Shown here: positions 1 to 6,548 of the stretch, one piece after another | Position numbering within the stretch: position 1 is the stretch's first letter | Layout of the letters: each line of letters starts with the position of its first letter | Source of the DNA: a virus | IMG/VR virus record: IMGVR_UViG_3300004806_000019 | Location: 1 to 64,000 of that record | Length of the DNA: 64,000 nucleotides | Reading direction: 5' to 3' (one strand) | Notes under the pieces: model-generated | Seen by the model: the letters and a program-made list of their open reading frames with translations, nothing else | Databases searched by the model: none | Told to the model about the DNA's origin: nothing | Translations under genes and position numbers: made by a program

Positions 1-29
1 ATATCTCATAAGCCAGCGCGGCGGCGGGG

Positions 30-209
30 TTAGTCATCTTGTGAACTCCGTAAATATATTGGCGGGGCTATCGTCATGTTGGCCGCGTCAACTGCCACTT
101 TGTAAGCCTCGGTAGCCCCAGCTTTGTAAAGGTCATGGGCAATACGCAAAAAGCAAACAGTGGCTTCAACGGCTTCTTTGTTGATGGCGGCGGGGGTTTG
201 TTGGGTCAT
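30..209 (-). CDS. hypothetical protein, 59 aa
   Basis: Small protein of unknown function, last complete gene of the reverse-strand recombination operon on this side of the window. The chosen ATG at 209 has AAGGAG seven bases upstream, which beats an in-frame ATG eleven codons earlier. Its ATG overlaps the TGA of the 48-aa gene upstream (ATGA), so translation is probably coupled. The sequence is alanine-rich with a predicted helical middle (EAVEATVCFLRIAHDLYKAG) and no recognisable motif. The first 29 bases of the window, downstream, hold no supportable gene start. Confidence 0.6.
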   Translation of the reverse strand: MTQQTPAAINKEAVEATVCFLRIAHDLYKAGATEAYKVAVDAANMTIAPPIYLRSSQDD

Positions 210-352
210 TTCAATCTCCTTTTCCAATGTTCCTGCCGACACATCAGACCGTCGTAGCAGGGCCGAAATATCAGCTTCCGGGGGCGGGTTCCGTGCCTGG
301 ACCAGTAGCCATAGGTACGGAAATCCATCTGTCGCCAGTAGGGGCGGGTCAT
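206..352 (-). CDS. small basic protein, 48 aa
   Basis: Short frame that exactly fills the gap between two neighbours: its ATG overlaps the TGA of the gene upstream and its TGA overlaps the ATG of the gene downstream, both as ATGA. The product is strongly basic and aromatic (begins MTRPYWRQMDF, ends EHWKRRLK), with two Cys. Double coupling and the perfect fit make it likely to be translated. No family recognised; a small nucleic-acid-binding role is possible but is a guess. Confidence 0.55.
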   Translation of the reverse strand: MTRPYWRQMDFRTYGYWSRHGTRPRKLIFRPCYDGLMCRQEHWKRRLK

Positions 353-549
353 AGCGTCATCCCCAACAGCAAGTCAACTTCTGCAAAACAATCGGCAAGC
401 GATACCTTTGTCACTTGTTGGCGTGGCCCGTTTGGGCCAACTGCATAGACGACTACTACACACCCGTCTGGGTCAATGTCGATATCATCGGCAATCATCC
501 CAACAACCGTTCTGAATCGTTTCAAAACCGCGCGTTCTGCTTCTGTCAT
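349..549 (-). CDS. hypothetical protein, 66 aa
   Basis: Begins two bases after the TAG of the gene upstream and overlaps the next gene by ATGA, so it belongs to the same polycistronic message. It lacks a clear Shine-Dalgarno sequence and probably depends on re-initiation. Composition is acidic in the middle (IADDIDIDPDG) with a hydrophobic C-terminal end. No known family recognised. Confidence 0.6.
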   Translation of the reverse strand: MTEAERAVLKRFRTVVGMIADDIDIDPDGCVVVVYAVGPNGPRQQVTKVSLADCFAEVDLLLGMTL

Positions 550-551
550 GG

Positions 552-767
552 CTAAAAGCTTACATTAGAGAGTTGCTGCAACGTCATAGCTAAGATACTG
601 GCAGGGTCAGCCAGGATAGCGTCGATGAGATCCAACTCTTTTTGCAGTTTTGCGCGGCGCTTCTCAAGGTTTTCCTTCAGAGTTATTGATAACTCTTGAG
701 GATAGGTGCCGAATTGCCCATAAGAATTAGCTTGTTGAGCAAAAGAAGAAGCTTGTTCACTCGTCAT
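552..767 (-). CDS. hypothetical coiled-coil protein, 71 aa
   Basis: Acidic/basic helical protein; residues about 28-55 (ITLKENLEKRRAKLQKELDL) are typical of a short coiled coil. ATG overlaps the stop of the methyltransferase gene upstream (ATGA) with GAGGG seven bases before it. No catalytic motif. It could be a small structural or adaptor partner of a recombination enzyme from the same operon, but nothing in the sequence proves that. Confidence 0.65.
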   Translation of the reverse strand: MTSEQASSFAQQANSYGQFGTYPQELSITLKENLEKRRAKLQKELDLIDAILADPASILAMTLQQLSNVSF

Positions 768-1348
768 TTTACAGCCCTCATCTTAATAATCGTGTTCAAA
801 GCCACATTGTTCCCCTCTCTCATGAGACGTTGGAACGTAAAGGCGTCGTCATCTTTGAGAGTTCCAGCCTTACGAAGAGCCTCAATCCTGTCGATCAATG
901 GCTTGTAAAAAGGATCAGGCTCAAACTCGTAATGCTCAAGGTCAAAATCTATGCCGAACTTCAAGGCCAACCCGTTAGAAGAATTGTTATCAGCAATGTG
1001 CTTGATGTTCGATTTCTTTGAAAACAAGTCCATACCAGAGACGGTGATTGGACGTTTATGAGTTGGATCTCCATAGAAGTTGTCATGGAAATGATGCGGC
1101 ACCAGGATATCCAGAAGACACCCATGCTCACTCACCCGCCATAACTCAATCATCAAAGGAATAAAGCCAGAGCCGATATGCTCTAAAATATGGTGGGCCT
1201 TGATCTCAGACACCGACGAGTCGTCAAACGGCAGCTTAACCTTCGGATCATCCAGGTTAATGACATAGTCGGGGCTTACCCCAGGATCAGAGTCTATATT
1301 CAGAAACCCCTCTATCCGTTTGAACCCAGACCCGATGTTAATTTTCAT
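764..1348 (-). CDS. class I SAM-dependent methyltransferase
   Basis: 194 aa. The N-terminus KINIGSGFKRIEGFLNID matches motif I of short Rossmann-fold methyltransferases (G-S-G binding S-adenosylmethionine), followed by LPFDDSSVSEIKAHHILEHI, the motif IV/post-I pattern with an H-x-L-E-H loop seen in predicted SAM methyltransferases of the COG4627 type. The substrate is unknown; the location in a recombination operon hints at DNA or a protein of the replication machinery, but related enzymes also act on sugars. 29 bases separate it from the NinB-like gene upstream, and only a weak ribosome site is seen. Confidence 0.75.
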   Translation of the reverse strand: MKINIGSGFKRIEGFLNIDSDPGVSPDYVINLDDPKVKLPFDDSSVSEIKAHHILEHIGSGFIPLMIELWRVSEHGCLLDILVPHHFHDNFYGDPTHKRPITVSGMDLFSKKSNIKHIADNNSSNGLALKFGIDFDLEHYEFEPDPFYKPLIDRIEALRKAGTLKDDDAFTFQRLMREGNNVALNTIIKMRAVK

Positions 1349-1377
1349 GTCTATAAACTTTCAAATAAGGAATCCGT

Positions 1378-1770
1378 TTATCTCTTATGTGCATCTTCAG
1401 GATGAGGCAGGAATATCCCAAGGGTTGTCCCCGCAAAGGCAGATACTTTGGTCATAAACTCAGACATCTGAATGGTGTTCATCTCATGTGTACCCATCGG
1501 CTCAAAAGTTTCTTCGCCATTAATCTTGGATACGCGCTCTACCTTTGGGGAAAACATTCTCTTGAAGTCAGACTTCACACTCTCCGGATCGTCTCCAAGC
1601 TCATTGGCAATAATCTCAAACCAAGAATGCAGAAGGTTATTTTGGTTGAGAGAGCGTTTCTTGACATACTTCTGAAGAGTAATCTTCCAAGGCTTGGTAA
1701 GGTCTAGGGCGCTTATGGCACGAATTGCCATTCTGCGTTGGTCTTCCCCTCTTATAATGACCTCGATCAT
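1378..1770 (-). CDS. ninB: NinB/Orf-like recombination mediator
   Basis: 130 aa, close to the usual length of lambda NinB (Orf). The diagnostic block KKRSLNQNNLLHSWFEIIA (about residues 37-55) corresponds to the RS-x-x-QN-x-x-x-H segment of the family. Lambda Orf binds single-stranded DNA and SSB and supports annealing by the Red system, which fits the annealing protein and exonuclease encoded just upstream. The ATG overlaps the preceding TGA (ATGA) with AAGGA before it. The gene symbol rests on family resemblance, not on orthology testing. Confidence 0.75.
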   Translation of the reverse strand: MIEVIIRGEDQRRMAIRAISALDLTKPWKITLQKYVKKRSLNQNNLLHSWFEIIANELGDDPESVKSDFKRMFSPKVERVSKINGEETFEPMGTHEMNTIQMSEFMTKVSAFAGTTLGIFLPHPEDAHKR

Positions 1771-2102
1771 TTCTTAATCCTTGGACGATGTGGGCTGACC
1801 CTTCCAAGAGTCTCAGCTTCTTTCTTTAGGGAAATTCCAGCTTCCTTTTCCATTTCCTCCCACCCCTTAGTGTGTCCACGATCATGGTGTTTTGCACATA
1901 TGGGGGCCGTTAGGAAGTCTGAGCATTTTTTCCCCATGCCACCATTCTCTACATGATGGGCATGATTTGGGCCTTCACAGTCTCCAAGAGAGTAAAAGGC
2001 ACAGACGAAAGACCTCCGCACCCAACCCATATGGGCGGGAGATCTTTCCGGATCTGCGGCAATCTTGGCCCGTTTCCGAAGCTCAGACTTCCTAGGGATC
2101 AT
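1767..2102 (-). CDS. HNH-like / DUF968-type recombination-associated nuclease
   Basis: 111 aa. It carries a His/Cys cluster: a Cys in CEGPNHAHHVENGGMG followed by a second half ICAKHHDRGHTKGW, the spacing of a compact HNH (beta-beta-alpha metal) fold of the sort found beside NinB in lambdoid phages. A Cys-x4-Cys-like zinc grip is not complete, so activity is uncertain. It lies between the annealing protein and NinB with ATGA overlaps on both sides. Expected role is structure-specific or nicking nuclease in phage recombination. Confidence 0.6.
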   Translation of the reverse strand: MIPRKSELRKRAKIAADPERSPAHMGWVRRSFVCAFYSLGDCEGPNHAHHVENGGMGKKCSDFLTAPICAKHHDRGHTKGWEEMEKEAGISLKKEAETLGRVSPHRPRIKK

Positions 2103-2950
2103 TGGCTGAACTTACCAAGGACAGCTTTGCACTTCCCTCTGAGTTCTGCCGCTATGGCCTTATCGAGAGAAGCAACTTCTTGGAGCTTAGGTGTCATCGC
2201 AGCGATGTAATCGTTGACATCCTTCTTGGTTTTGCATTTGTCCAAAATGAATTTGAACCCTTCTGCAAACTCTTTTGGGTTAAACGGTCCATCGACATTA
2301 AGGGGATGCTCGTCAAAATCTGGTTCAAAGATTTCCCCTGTATCATTATCAAAGTTTACAGGCTCCTCAACAGGCGTTGGTTCTTCTGCCTTTGTCTTTT
2401 TAGCAGGAGGCTGAATAATATTGGTTTCAGGGAGCGGAATGACGACAGCCTGCCGTACAGGTTCATCACGCCTTACATGCTCTCGTGGAATTGTCTCAAT
2501 CTCAAGTTCATCAAGGATCCCAAGGCCGCAGATTGATAACGTCGCCCTACGCTTGGATTTTGTCTCAGCCTTCATTATGGCATTTCCAAGGGCCTCTCCC
2601 TTTAACCCGGAAATGTTAACCGCACCCTTGGAGACATCTGTTCTCCCAGCAGCATTCCGGACCTTGCAGGTAACGATGAATACGCCATCCCGCTCACTCT
2701 CAGAGAGTTCTTCAACAGAGATATTGTGGATGGTCCGAAGCTGATCTGTGCAGTCTTTACGGGCATACAGCGTAAGCTTTCCATTCAGAGTGATGTATTC
2801 AAGCGGCTTTGTTAGAGGATTAAGGCCAACACTCTGACAAACTGCGGTGTAGTAATGAGATTTTTCATCTGGGGAAAGTTTGGACAGATCACCTTTAATG
2901 ATAACCTGTTCCATTAACTCTCCAGGGGAGAGCCGTACAACTTCATTCAT
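2099..2950 (-). CDS. single-strand annealing recombinase-like protein (RecT/Bet type)
   Basis: 283 aa. The N-terminal part has the pattern CQSVGLNPLTKPLEYITLNG then KLTLYARKDCTDQLR, similar to the core of phage annealing proteins, where G-x-(D/N)-P precedes a basic strand. The middle (KAETKSKRRATLSICGLGIL) is also typical. Residues about 165-215 are a Pro/Glu-rich linker, leading to a separate acidic and helical C-terminal domain that may bind SSB or NinB. GAGGAG lies upstream of the ATG. It directly follows the exonuclease, the classical two-gene Red arrangement. Confidence 0.7.
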   Translation of the reverse strand: MNEVVRLSPGELMEQVIIKGDLSKLSPDEKSHYYTAVCQSVGLNPLTKPLEYITLNGKLTLYARKDCTDQLRTIHNISVEELSESERDGVFIVTCKVRNAAGRTDVSKGAVNISGLKGEALGNAIMKAETKSKRRATLSICGLGILDELEIETIPREHVRRDEPVRQAVVIPLPETNIIQPPAKKTKAEEPTPVEEPVNFDNDTGEIFEPDFDEHPLNVDGPFNPKEFAEGFKFILDKCKTKKDVNDYIAAMTPKLQEVASLDKAIAAELRGKCKAVLGKFSQ

Positions 2951-2953
2951 GTT

Positions 2954-3784
2954 CTATTTCTCCTCTTTAATGGTGATAGATAGGCTTTTTGAGCGAGTTG
3001 CAATAATGCCATAGCCTGTGGCTTTTCTGGCATTGTCAGGAACAAGCTCTTTAATGGCTTTAACGGCAGCATCAAAAGCCTTAGCTGCATTTTTGTTGGC
3101 TTTCCAATCTTCAGCAGCATTAGCAAATTGATTGTTGCCGGTCATATCCACTTCGATCAGATCGTCAAACTTAATTTCGACCTTTGGCTCTGCCGCGACA
3201 AGAGATGGTGGAGCAACGTTGGATTCAACGTGGCTCCAAAACTCTTCTTCTTTATCAATGAGACGGTCGATAAAGTCATTGTCCCTAGGGACTTCAAACT
3301 TCTGCCATGAAGACCCGCCGAAAATAACAGACAGGTAGGCCATGTCTCCTCCAGCTACAGCCATATTGTGCTGTAATTGGGTATAAGCCTTCGACACAGC
3401 CTCTTCTGGCTTGGTGAAACCATTATAGCTTTTGGCTTCCCACACATTTCCACAGCATCTGCCGTCGAGATTGCAACGCATGAAATCATGCACAGGGTGA
3501 ATGAGTGGTTCATTGACGAGATCAACGACAAGGCCCGTCTGTTTCCAAAAGAACCAGCGATTGAGCGGCTCATTCCATGTCCCATTTTGCACAGGAAGAT
3601 TTAGAGAAAGGTCATCTCCTGGGTCAATCCCCACCTTAACTTTCCACAGCGCAAGCCAATCACCGGACATAATCTTTTCAGCATCACTGCCGCCGATCCC
3701 AAGGAGTCGGTTGCTGCTAAAGGTCGCAGGCTTCTTTAGAAGTTCTTCAATGTCGTAAATGGTAAGTTCTGAAATCTGCTTCAT
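2954..3784 (-). CDS. YqaJ-type viral exonuclease (PD-(D/E)XK)
   Basis: 276 aa from the chosen ATG at 3784, which has GAGG eight bases upstream; an ATG 34 codons earlier would add a non-typical leader. Signature elements in order: LLGIGGSDAEKIMSG (GGSDA start of the YqaJ fold), a G-T-W-N-E-P-L-N helix, the catalytic D and E-A-K of the split NLDGRCCGNVWEAKSYNG, and QLQHNMAVAGGDMAYLSVIF (QxQ-like helix). The enzyme would resect double-stranded ends to give 3' tails for the annealing protein encoded next. Confidence 0.85.
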   Translation of the reverse strand: MKQISELTIYDIEELLKKPATFSSNRLLGIGGSDAEKIMSGDWLALWKVKVGIDPGDDLSLNLPVQNGTWNEPLNRWFFWKQTGLVVDLVNEPLIHPVHDFMRCNLDGRCCGNVWEAKSYNGFTKPEEAVSKAYTQLQHNMAVAGGDMAYLSVIFGGSSWQKFEVPRDNDFIDRLIDKEEEFWSHVESNVAPPSLVAAEPKVEIKFDDLIEVDMTGNNQFANAAEDWKANKNAAKAFDAAVKAIKELVPDNARKATGYGIIATRSKSLSITIKEEK

Positions 3785-3893
3785 GGCAGCAACCTCACTA
3801 CGTAGCTTGTAGCAATGCTGATCAAGACGTAAATAGCAGGAAGCGTAATCATGCAAATGATATGCACCAAACTTCCATGAAGACATTTCTCTT

Positions 3894-4049
3894 TCACAGC
3901 AACACTCCTATCAAAACACCACTCAGGAAAACACAGGCATATTTCAAAGCTAAAACCTTCTTTGTCTTTAAGCGAATTGTATTCCTATCGATGTTGTGAA
4001 GGATAACCCGCGCTGTAAAGGAATCTGCTATATCGTAATAGCTTTCCAT
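3894..4049 (-). CDS. small membrane protein, 51 aa
   Basis: Frame starting at an ATG that shares its A with the TAA of the gene upstream (TAATG), with GGGGAG eight bases before it. The N-terminal 35 residues are soluble and charged; the last 15 or so (YACVFLSGVLIGVLL) form a C-terminal hydrophobic anchor, so the protein is probably tail-anchored with the N-terminus inside. It is the second gene of the early reverse-strand operon. Function unknown; small early anchors often act on host envelope or defence, which is only a suggestion. Confidence 0.6.
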   Translation of the reverse strand: MESYYDIADSFTARVILHNIDRNTIRLKTKKVLALKYACVFLSGVLIGVLL

Positions 4050-4429
4050 TAGGAATACTCCCCTTGAGCTTTTCTCAGATCTTCGATTAATTTCTCAGGC
4101 TCATCGTTCATATATGCTTCTATATAAGGAACAAGCCCATCATCACCACCTGAGCAGCCTAAGCGCGAATCACGCCATTTAAGGACATATCTTCCATCTT
4201 CACTTTTGATATATTCACCGACTTCAAAGCTTGTAAGCATGTAATCTGCTTCAGGATCGTCTCCTGGTTGCCAGCATCCCAACGAGGTAGAAAAATAATC
4301 CCGACTACCTTCTGAATAGCTGCCAACAAGATTTAAACGGACATCAATACATATCCATTCTACCTCATCCGTTCCACTAATTGGGACCGGAACCTCAAGC
4401 TCAATATCATGGCTGAAACTAACCCCCAT
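4049..4429 (-). CDS. hypothetical acidic protein, 126 aa, first gene of the reverse operon
   Basis: The ATG at 4429 has GGAGG six bases upstream and is preferred over an ATG 20 codons earlier with no ribosome site. The product is acidic and predicted mostly beta in its first half (SFSHDIELEVPVPISG), with a Gly/Asp loop (DSRLGCSGGDDGLVP) later. It is the promoter-proximal gene of the recombination operon and is about 25 bases from the predicted transcription start. No family recognised. Confidence 0.65.
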   Translation of the reverse strand: MGVSFSHDIELEVPVPISGTDEVEWICIDVRLNLVGSYSEGSRDYFSTSLGCWQPGDDPEADYMLTSFEVGEYIKSEDGRYVLKWRDSRLGCSGGDDGLVPYIEAYMNDEPEKLIEDLRKAQGEYS

Positions 4430-4460
4430 AATCCGCCTCCCAGCGAAAAATTGAAAGCAT

Positions 4461-4489
4461 ATGTTAGGCTGCCTAATAGGTTCGGTCAA
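4461..4489 (-). promoter_or_regulatory. sigma70-like promoter of the reverse recombination operon, with spacer palindrome
   Basis: Reading the reverse strand, TTGACC (4489-4484) and TAACAT (4466-4461) are 17 bases apart; transcription should start near 4454, some 25 bases before the first ATG. The spacer contains the 13-base odd palindrome TTAGGCTGCCTAA (4464-4476), a natural operator position where a bound repressor would block polymerase. Confidence 0.6.
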
Positions 4490-4517
4490 TGAAAAGTTTT
4501 AAGTCTAGCTAATAGAT

Positions 4518-4533
4518 AATTGGTTGACCAATT
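4518..4533. promoter_or_regulatory. candidate operator palindrome
   Basis: AATTGGTTGACCAATT has perfect seven-base inverted arms around a TG centre. It overlaps the -35 of the forward promoter for the Cro-like gene and lies about 30 bases upstream of the -35 of the divergent reverse promoter, so one dimeric regulator could govern both directions. The Cro-like product encoded next to it is the obvious candidate ligand. Confidence 0.6.
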
Positions 4534-4553
4534 TTGTCATGTCAGGCTAGAAT
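4524..4553 (+). promoter_or_regulatory. forward promoter giving a leaderless message
   Basis: TTGACC (4524-4529), 18-base spacer, TAGAAT (4548-4553). The expected start is at about 4560-4561, which is the ATG of the Cro-like gene. No Shine-Dalgarno sequence precedes that ATG, so the message is probably leaderless, as for lambda cI from PRM. Confidence 0.55.
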
Positions 4554-4560
4554 GCTGCCC

Positions 4561-4770
4561 ATGAAAGATACGGGACTTAGAAAAGCGATTAAAGCTGCCG
4601 GAAGTCAGAGTGAATTAGCCAGATGGCTAGGCTGCACTCCTTCCGCTGTTTGTCAGTGGACAAAAGTTCCACCGGAACACGTTGGTCCGATTGAAACAAG
4701 GACGGGTATTCCATCGTATGAACTGCGTCCTGATTTGTTTTCCAAGCCTATAAAGAAGACGGGATCTTGA
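4561..4770 (+). CDS. Cro/YdaS-like helix-turn-helix regulator
   Basis: 69 aa. The core DTGLRKAIKAAGSQSELARW then LGCTPSAVCQWTKVPPEHV is the compact Cro/YdaS fold: helix 2 (QSELARWLG), turn, recognition helix (TPSAVCQWTK), and the P-P-x-x-x-x-x-I-E segment common in this group. ATG 4561 is chosen over ATG 4552 because it matches the family start and the predicted transcription start. The gene stands divergent to the recombination operon with a palindrome between them, the usual immunity-region layout, although no separate large repressor is visible. Confidence 0.8.
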   Translation: MKDTGLRKAIKAAGSQSELARWLGCTPSAVCQWTKVPPEHVGPIETRTGIPSYELRPDLFSKPIKKTGS

Positions 4771-4898
4771 TGAGGACATTGATACTTCTTCTAGGAATGG
4801 GGGTTGGAGGCGTTTTCCTTCTTCTCGCGGTTTGGAAAGTGTGGGAGTGTTTTGAGCTATTTATGGAGGGGATCCATGATGACGAGGGATTTGATTAG
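4770..4898 (+). CDS. small membrane protein, 42 aa
   Basis: The ATG shares its A with the TGA of the Cro-like gene (TGATG). The N-terminus is almost entirely a single membrane helix (LILLLGMGVGGVFLLLAVW, residues 4-22) with GxxxG-like small-residue spacing that favours helix packing, followed by a short acidic tail. It overlaps the start of the next small membrane gene in another frame. No family recognised. Confidence 0.5.
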   Translation: MRTLILLLGMGVGGVFLLLAVWKVWECFELFMEGIHDDEGFD

Positions 4899-5058
4899 CC
4901 AAATATCGCTTTACACTGCTGGTTTTGTGCTATTTTCTATGGCCCTGTCTTTAATTCCCAGACGACGGAAATGCGCTCCAGATGCCCCCTCGTCTGTTGA
5001 GCGCAAAGCGGGGGGGAGGTTGTCCTCCCCTGTCCTTCCCCCCGCGCCCTTTTTCTAA
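4876..5058 (+). CDS. small membrane protein, 60 aa
   Basis: Starts at an ATGATG pair four bases after GGAGGGG, inside the 3' end of the previous frame. Residues about 7-27 (ISQISLYTAGFVLFSMALSL) are a membrane helix followed by RRRK, giving a cytoplasmic C-terminus by the positive-inside rule, then a Pro/Ser-rich tail. The overlapping pair of tiny membrane proteins resembles toxin-like or superinfection-exclusion gene pairs in layout only. Confidence 0.45.
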   Translation: MMTRDLISQISLYTAGFVLFSMALSLIPRRRKCAPDAPSSVERKAGGRLSSPVLPPAPFF

Positions 5059-5059
5059 A

Positions 5060-5431
5060 ATGAAACGCCCTGAACAAGCCCTTCATAAGGCTTGCGCCGA
5101 TTTTGCACGTCTAACCGTCAGCAATGATGTTCTGTGGTTTCATGTTCCAAATGGCGGGGGAAGGTCAGCCATTGAAGGCGCCATTTTAAAAGGACTCGGA
5201 ACCTTGGCTGGCGTTCCAGACTTGACATTCATATGGCGTGGTAATAACGAGGAAGGGGTAAAGGTTGGCTTTATAGAGTTTAAAGCTCTTAAAGGTAAAC
5301 TAACAGAGTCCCAGAGTGTCTTTAGGTGTCGTTGTACATCCGTTGGCGTCCAATGGGAAGAGTGCCGATCAGTAGATCGATTTAAAGAGATCCTCAAGGA
5401 GTGGGGTGTACCGATGAAACGGGGGAAGTAA
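5060..5431 (+). CDS. VRR-NUC domain nuclease
   Basis: 123 aa. PD-(D/E)XK nuclease of the VRR-NUC type: HVPNGGGRSAIEGAILKG, then GVPDLTFIW (metal-binding D) and GFIEFKALKGKLTESQ (E-x-K plus the conserved Gln), then a C-terminal helix. Members are small phage nucleases that act on Holliday-junction-like or damaged DNA. ATG 5060 begins two codons before the conserved EQALHKACADFAR and sits one base after the previous TAA, so coupling is assumed; an upstream start at 4982 would add an unlikely Pro-rich leader. Confidence 0.85.
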   Translation: MKRPEQALHKACADFARLTVSNDVLWFHVPNGGGRSAIEGAILKGLGTLAGVPDLTFIWRGNNEEGVKVGFIEFKALKGKLTESQSVFRCRCTSVGVQWEECRSVDRFKEILKEWGVPMKRGK

Positions 5432-5899
5432 ATGCTTGAAGGACAGCACGATAGATTTCTTGAAAGAGTGAGGTCTTCATCTGAGGCTGTCCTTGCTGTA
5501 GCTGCTTGGCTTAATCGTGGAGGTTATGACCTTGAGATTCCTGGGTTAAACTTTGCTCCAACAGCAGCAGAGAGCAAAAACTATGTAGATAATGGTGACA
5601 TTGTTATTGTTGAAAGGAGGATAGTTGAGGTTAAGCAGCTTGGGGTGGAATTTACAGGGCCGCATGATTGGCCTTTTAAAGAAGTCTTTGTTTCAAACAA
5701 AGCCACAGTAGACAGAAAAATTAATAAAAATGTGACTTATATTTCATTAAATAGTTCAATGACCGTCGCTGCAATAATAACTAATGAGACAAAAACGAAA
5801 TGGTATGTAGTTGAATCGGTTGCTAAAAATACAGGAAATAAAGAATTATTTATGGCGTGTCCAAAAGGGTTGGTTAAATTTAAGAGAATAGTTAAATGA
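5432..5899 (+). CDS. hypothetical protein with possible nuclease-like D-E-x-K core
   Basis: 155 aa, adjacent to the VRR-NUC stop with GGGGGAAG as ribosome site. The segment NGDIVIVERRIVEVKQLG has a D then E-V-K spacing reminiscent of a PD-(D/E)XK core, and the C-terminal half is a beta-rich domain with two Lys clusters (KATVDRKINKN, PKGLVKFKRIVK). This resemblance is weak. Its neighbourhood (nuclease upstream, methylase overlapping downstream) would suit a nucleic-acid enzyme. Confidence 0.55.
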   Translation: MLEGQHDRFLERVRSSSEAVLAVAAWLNRGGYDLEIPGLNFAPTAAESKNYVDNGDIVIVERRIVEVKQLGVEFTGPHDWPFKEVFVSNKATVDRKINKNVTYISLNSSMTVAAIITNETKTKWYVVESVAKNTGNKELFMACPKGLVKFKRIVK

Positions 5900-6465
5900 A
5901 ATACAGGGTCATCCTTGCAGATCCTCCTTGGAGCTTTGCGACGTACTCTGACAAGGGTAAGGGAAAGTCTGCCGAACAACACTACTCAACCATGTCATTG
6001 GACGACATATGCAGCCTTCCTGTCAAAGAGTGGGTTGAAGATGATGCCGCATTATTCATCTGGGCGACTTGGCCCACGATCTTTCAGACAGAACGGGTGA
6101 TCAATGCTTGGGGGTTCAAATACAGTGGTTTGGCTTGGGAATGGATTAAGAAAAACCCTGTGACGGGGAAATTTGCTTTCGGATGCGGTTATGGCACTCG
6201 CAAAAATTGTGAACCTCTTTTATTGGCTCGTCGGGGAAAGCCATTTTTAAAGAGCCGTTCAGAGAGGGATTTTATGTTTTCTCCAAGGAGAGAGCATTCT
6301 AGGAAACCGGATGAAACGTATAGCCGGATTGAGAGAATGTTTGATGGGCCGTTTCTTGAATTATTTGCAAGACAGGAGAGGGAAGGATGGACAGCATGGG
6401 GCAATCAGACCAACAGGTTTACAATTCAGAACACAATTCCCTCGCTTGCTGGGAGCTTTGTATAG
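5896..6465 (+). CDS. MT-A70-type adenine N6 methyltransferase
   Basis: 189 aa. The N-terminus reads KYRVILADPPWSFATYS: the DPPW catalytic motif (residues 9-12) defines the MT-A70/Dam-like beta-class enzymes that methylate adenine N6 in DNA or RNA. Later elements AALFIWATWP, YSGLAWEWIKKNP and the SAM-binding GYGTRKNCEPLLLARRGKP follow the usual order. It overlaps the previous gene by ATGA. In phages these orphan methylases protect DNA from restriction or tag it for timing; here it is followed by a radical SAM and a PP-loop gene, which suggests a wider modification module. Confidence 0.88.
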   Translation: MKYRVILADPPWSFATYSDKGKGKSAEQHYSTMSLDDICSLPVKEWVEDDAALFIWATWPTIFQTERVINAWGFKYSGLAWEWIKKNPVTGKFAFGCGYGTRKNCEPLLLARRGKPFLKSRSERDFMFSPRREHSRKPDETYSRIERMFDGPFLELFARQEREGWTAWGNQTNRFTIQNTIPSLAGSFV

Positions 6466-6548
6466 CTGCTTTGAGGGCGCAAGCTGTCGCCGGAAAGAAG
6501 CTGTCTCCCCAGGAAATGCTTGAGAGGGTTGATAATGAAGAGAGTTAA
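6387..6548 (+). CDS. small hypothetical protein, 53 aa, overlapping its neighbours
   Basis: Frame beginning at an ATG preceded by GGAGAGGGAAGG, inside the last 79 bases of the methylase gene and running 14 bases into the radical SAM gene. The product (begins MDSMGQSDQQ, ends PQEMLERVDNEES) is hydrophilic with a helical C-terminus. It fills the apparent gap between the two enzymes, and the good ribosome site supports it; no family recognised. Confidence 0.5.
   Translation: MDSMGQSDQQVYNSEHNSLACWELCIAALRAQAVAGKKLSPQEMLERVDNEES

Noticed and set aside
4982-5059. Upstream start for the VRR-NUC gene adding 26 codons.
   Set aside because: The extension is Pro/Arg low complexity without a ribosome site, while the family begins close to the ATG at 5060.
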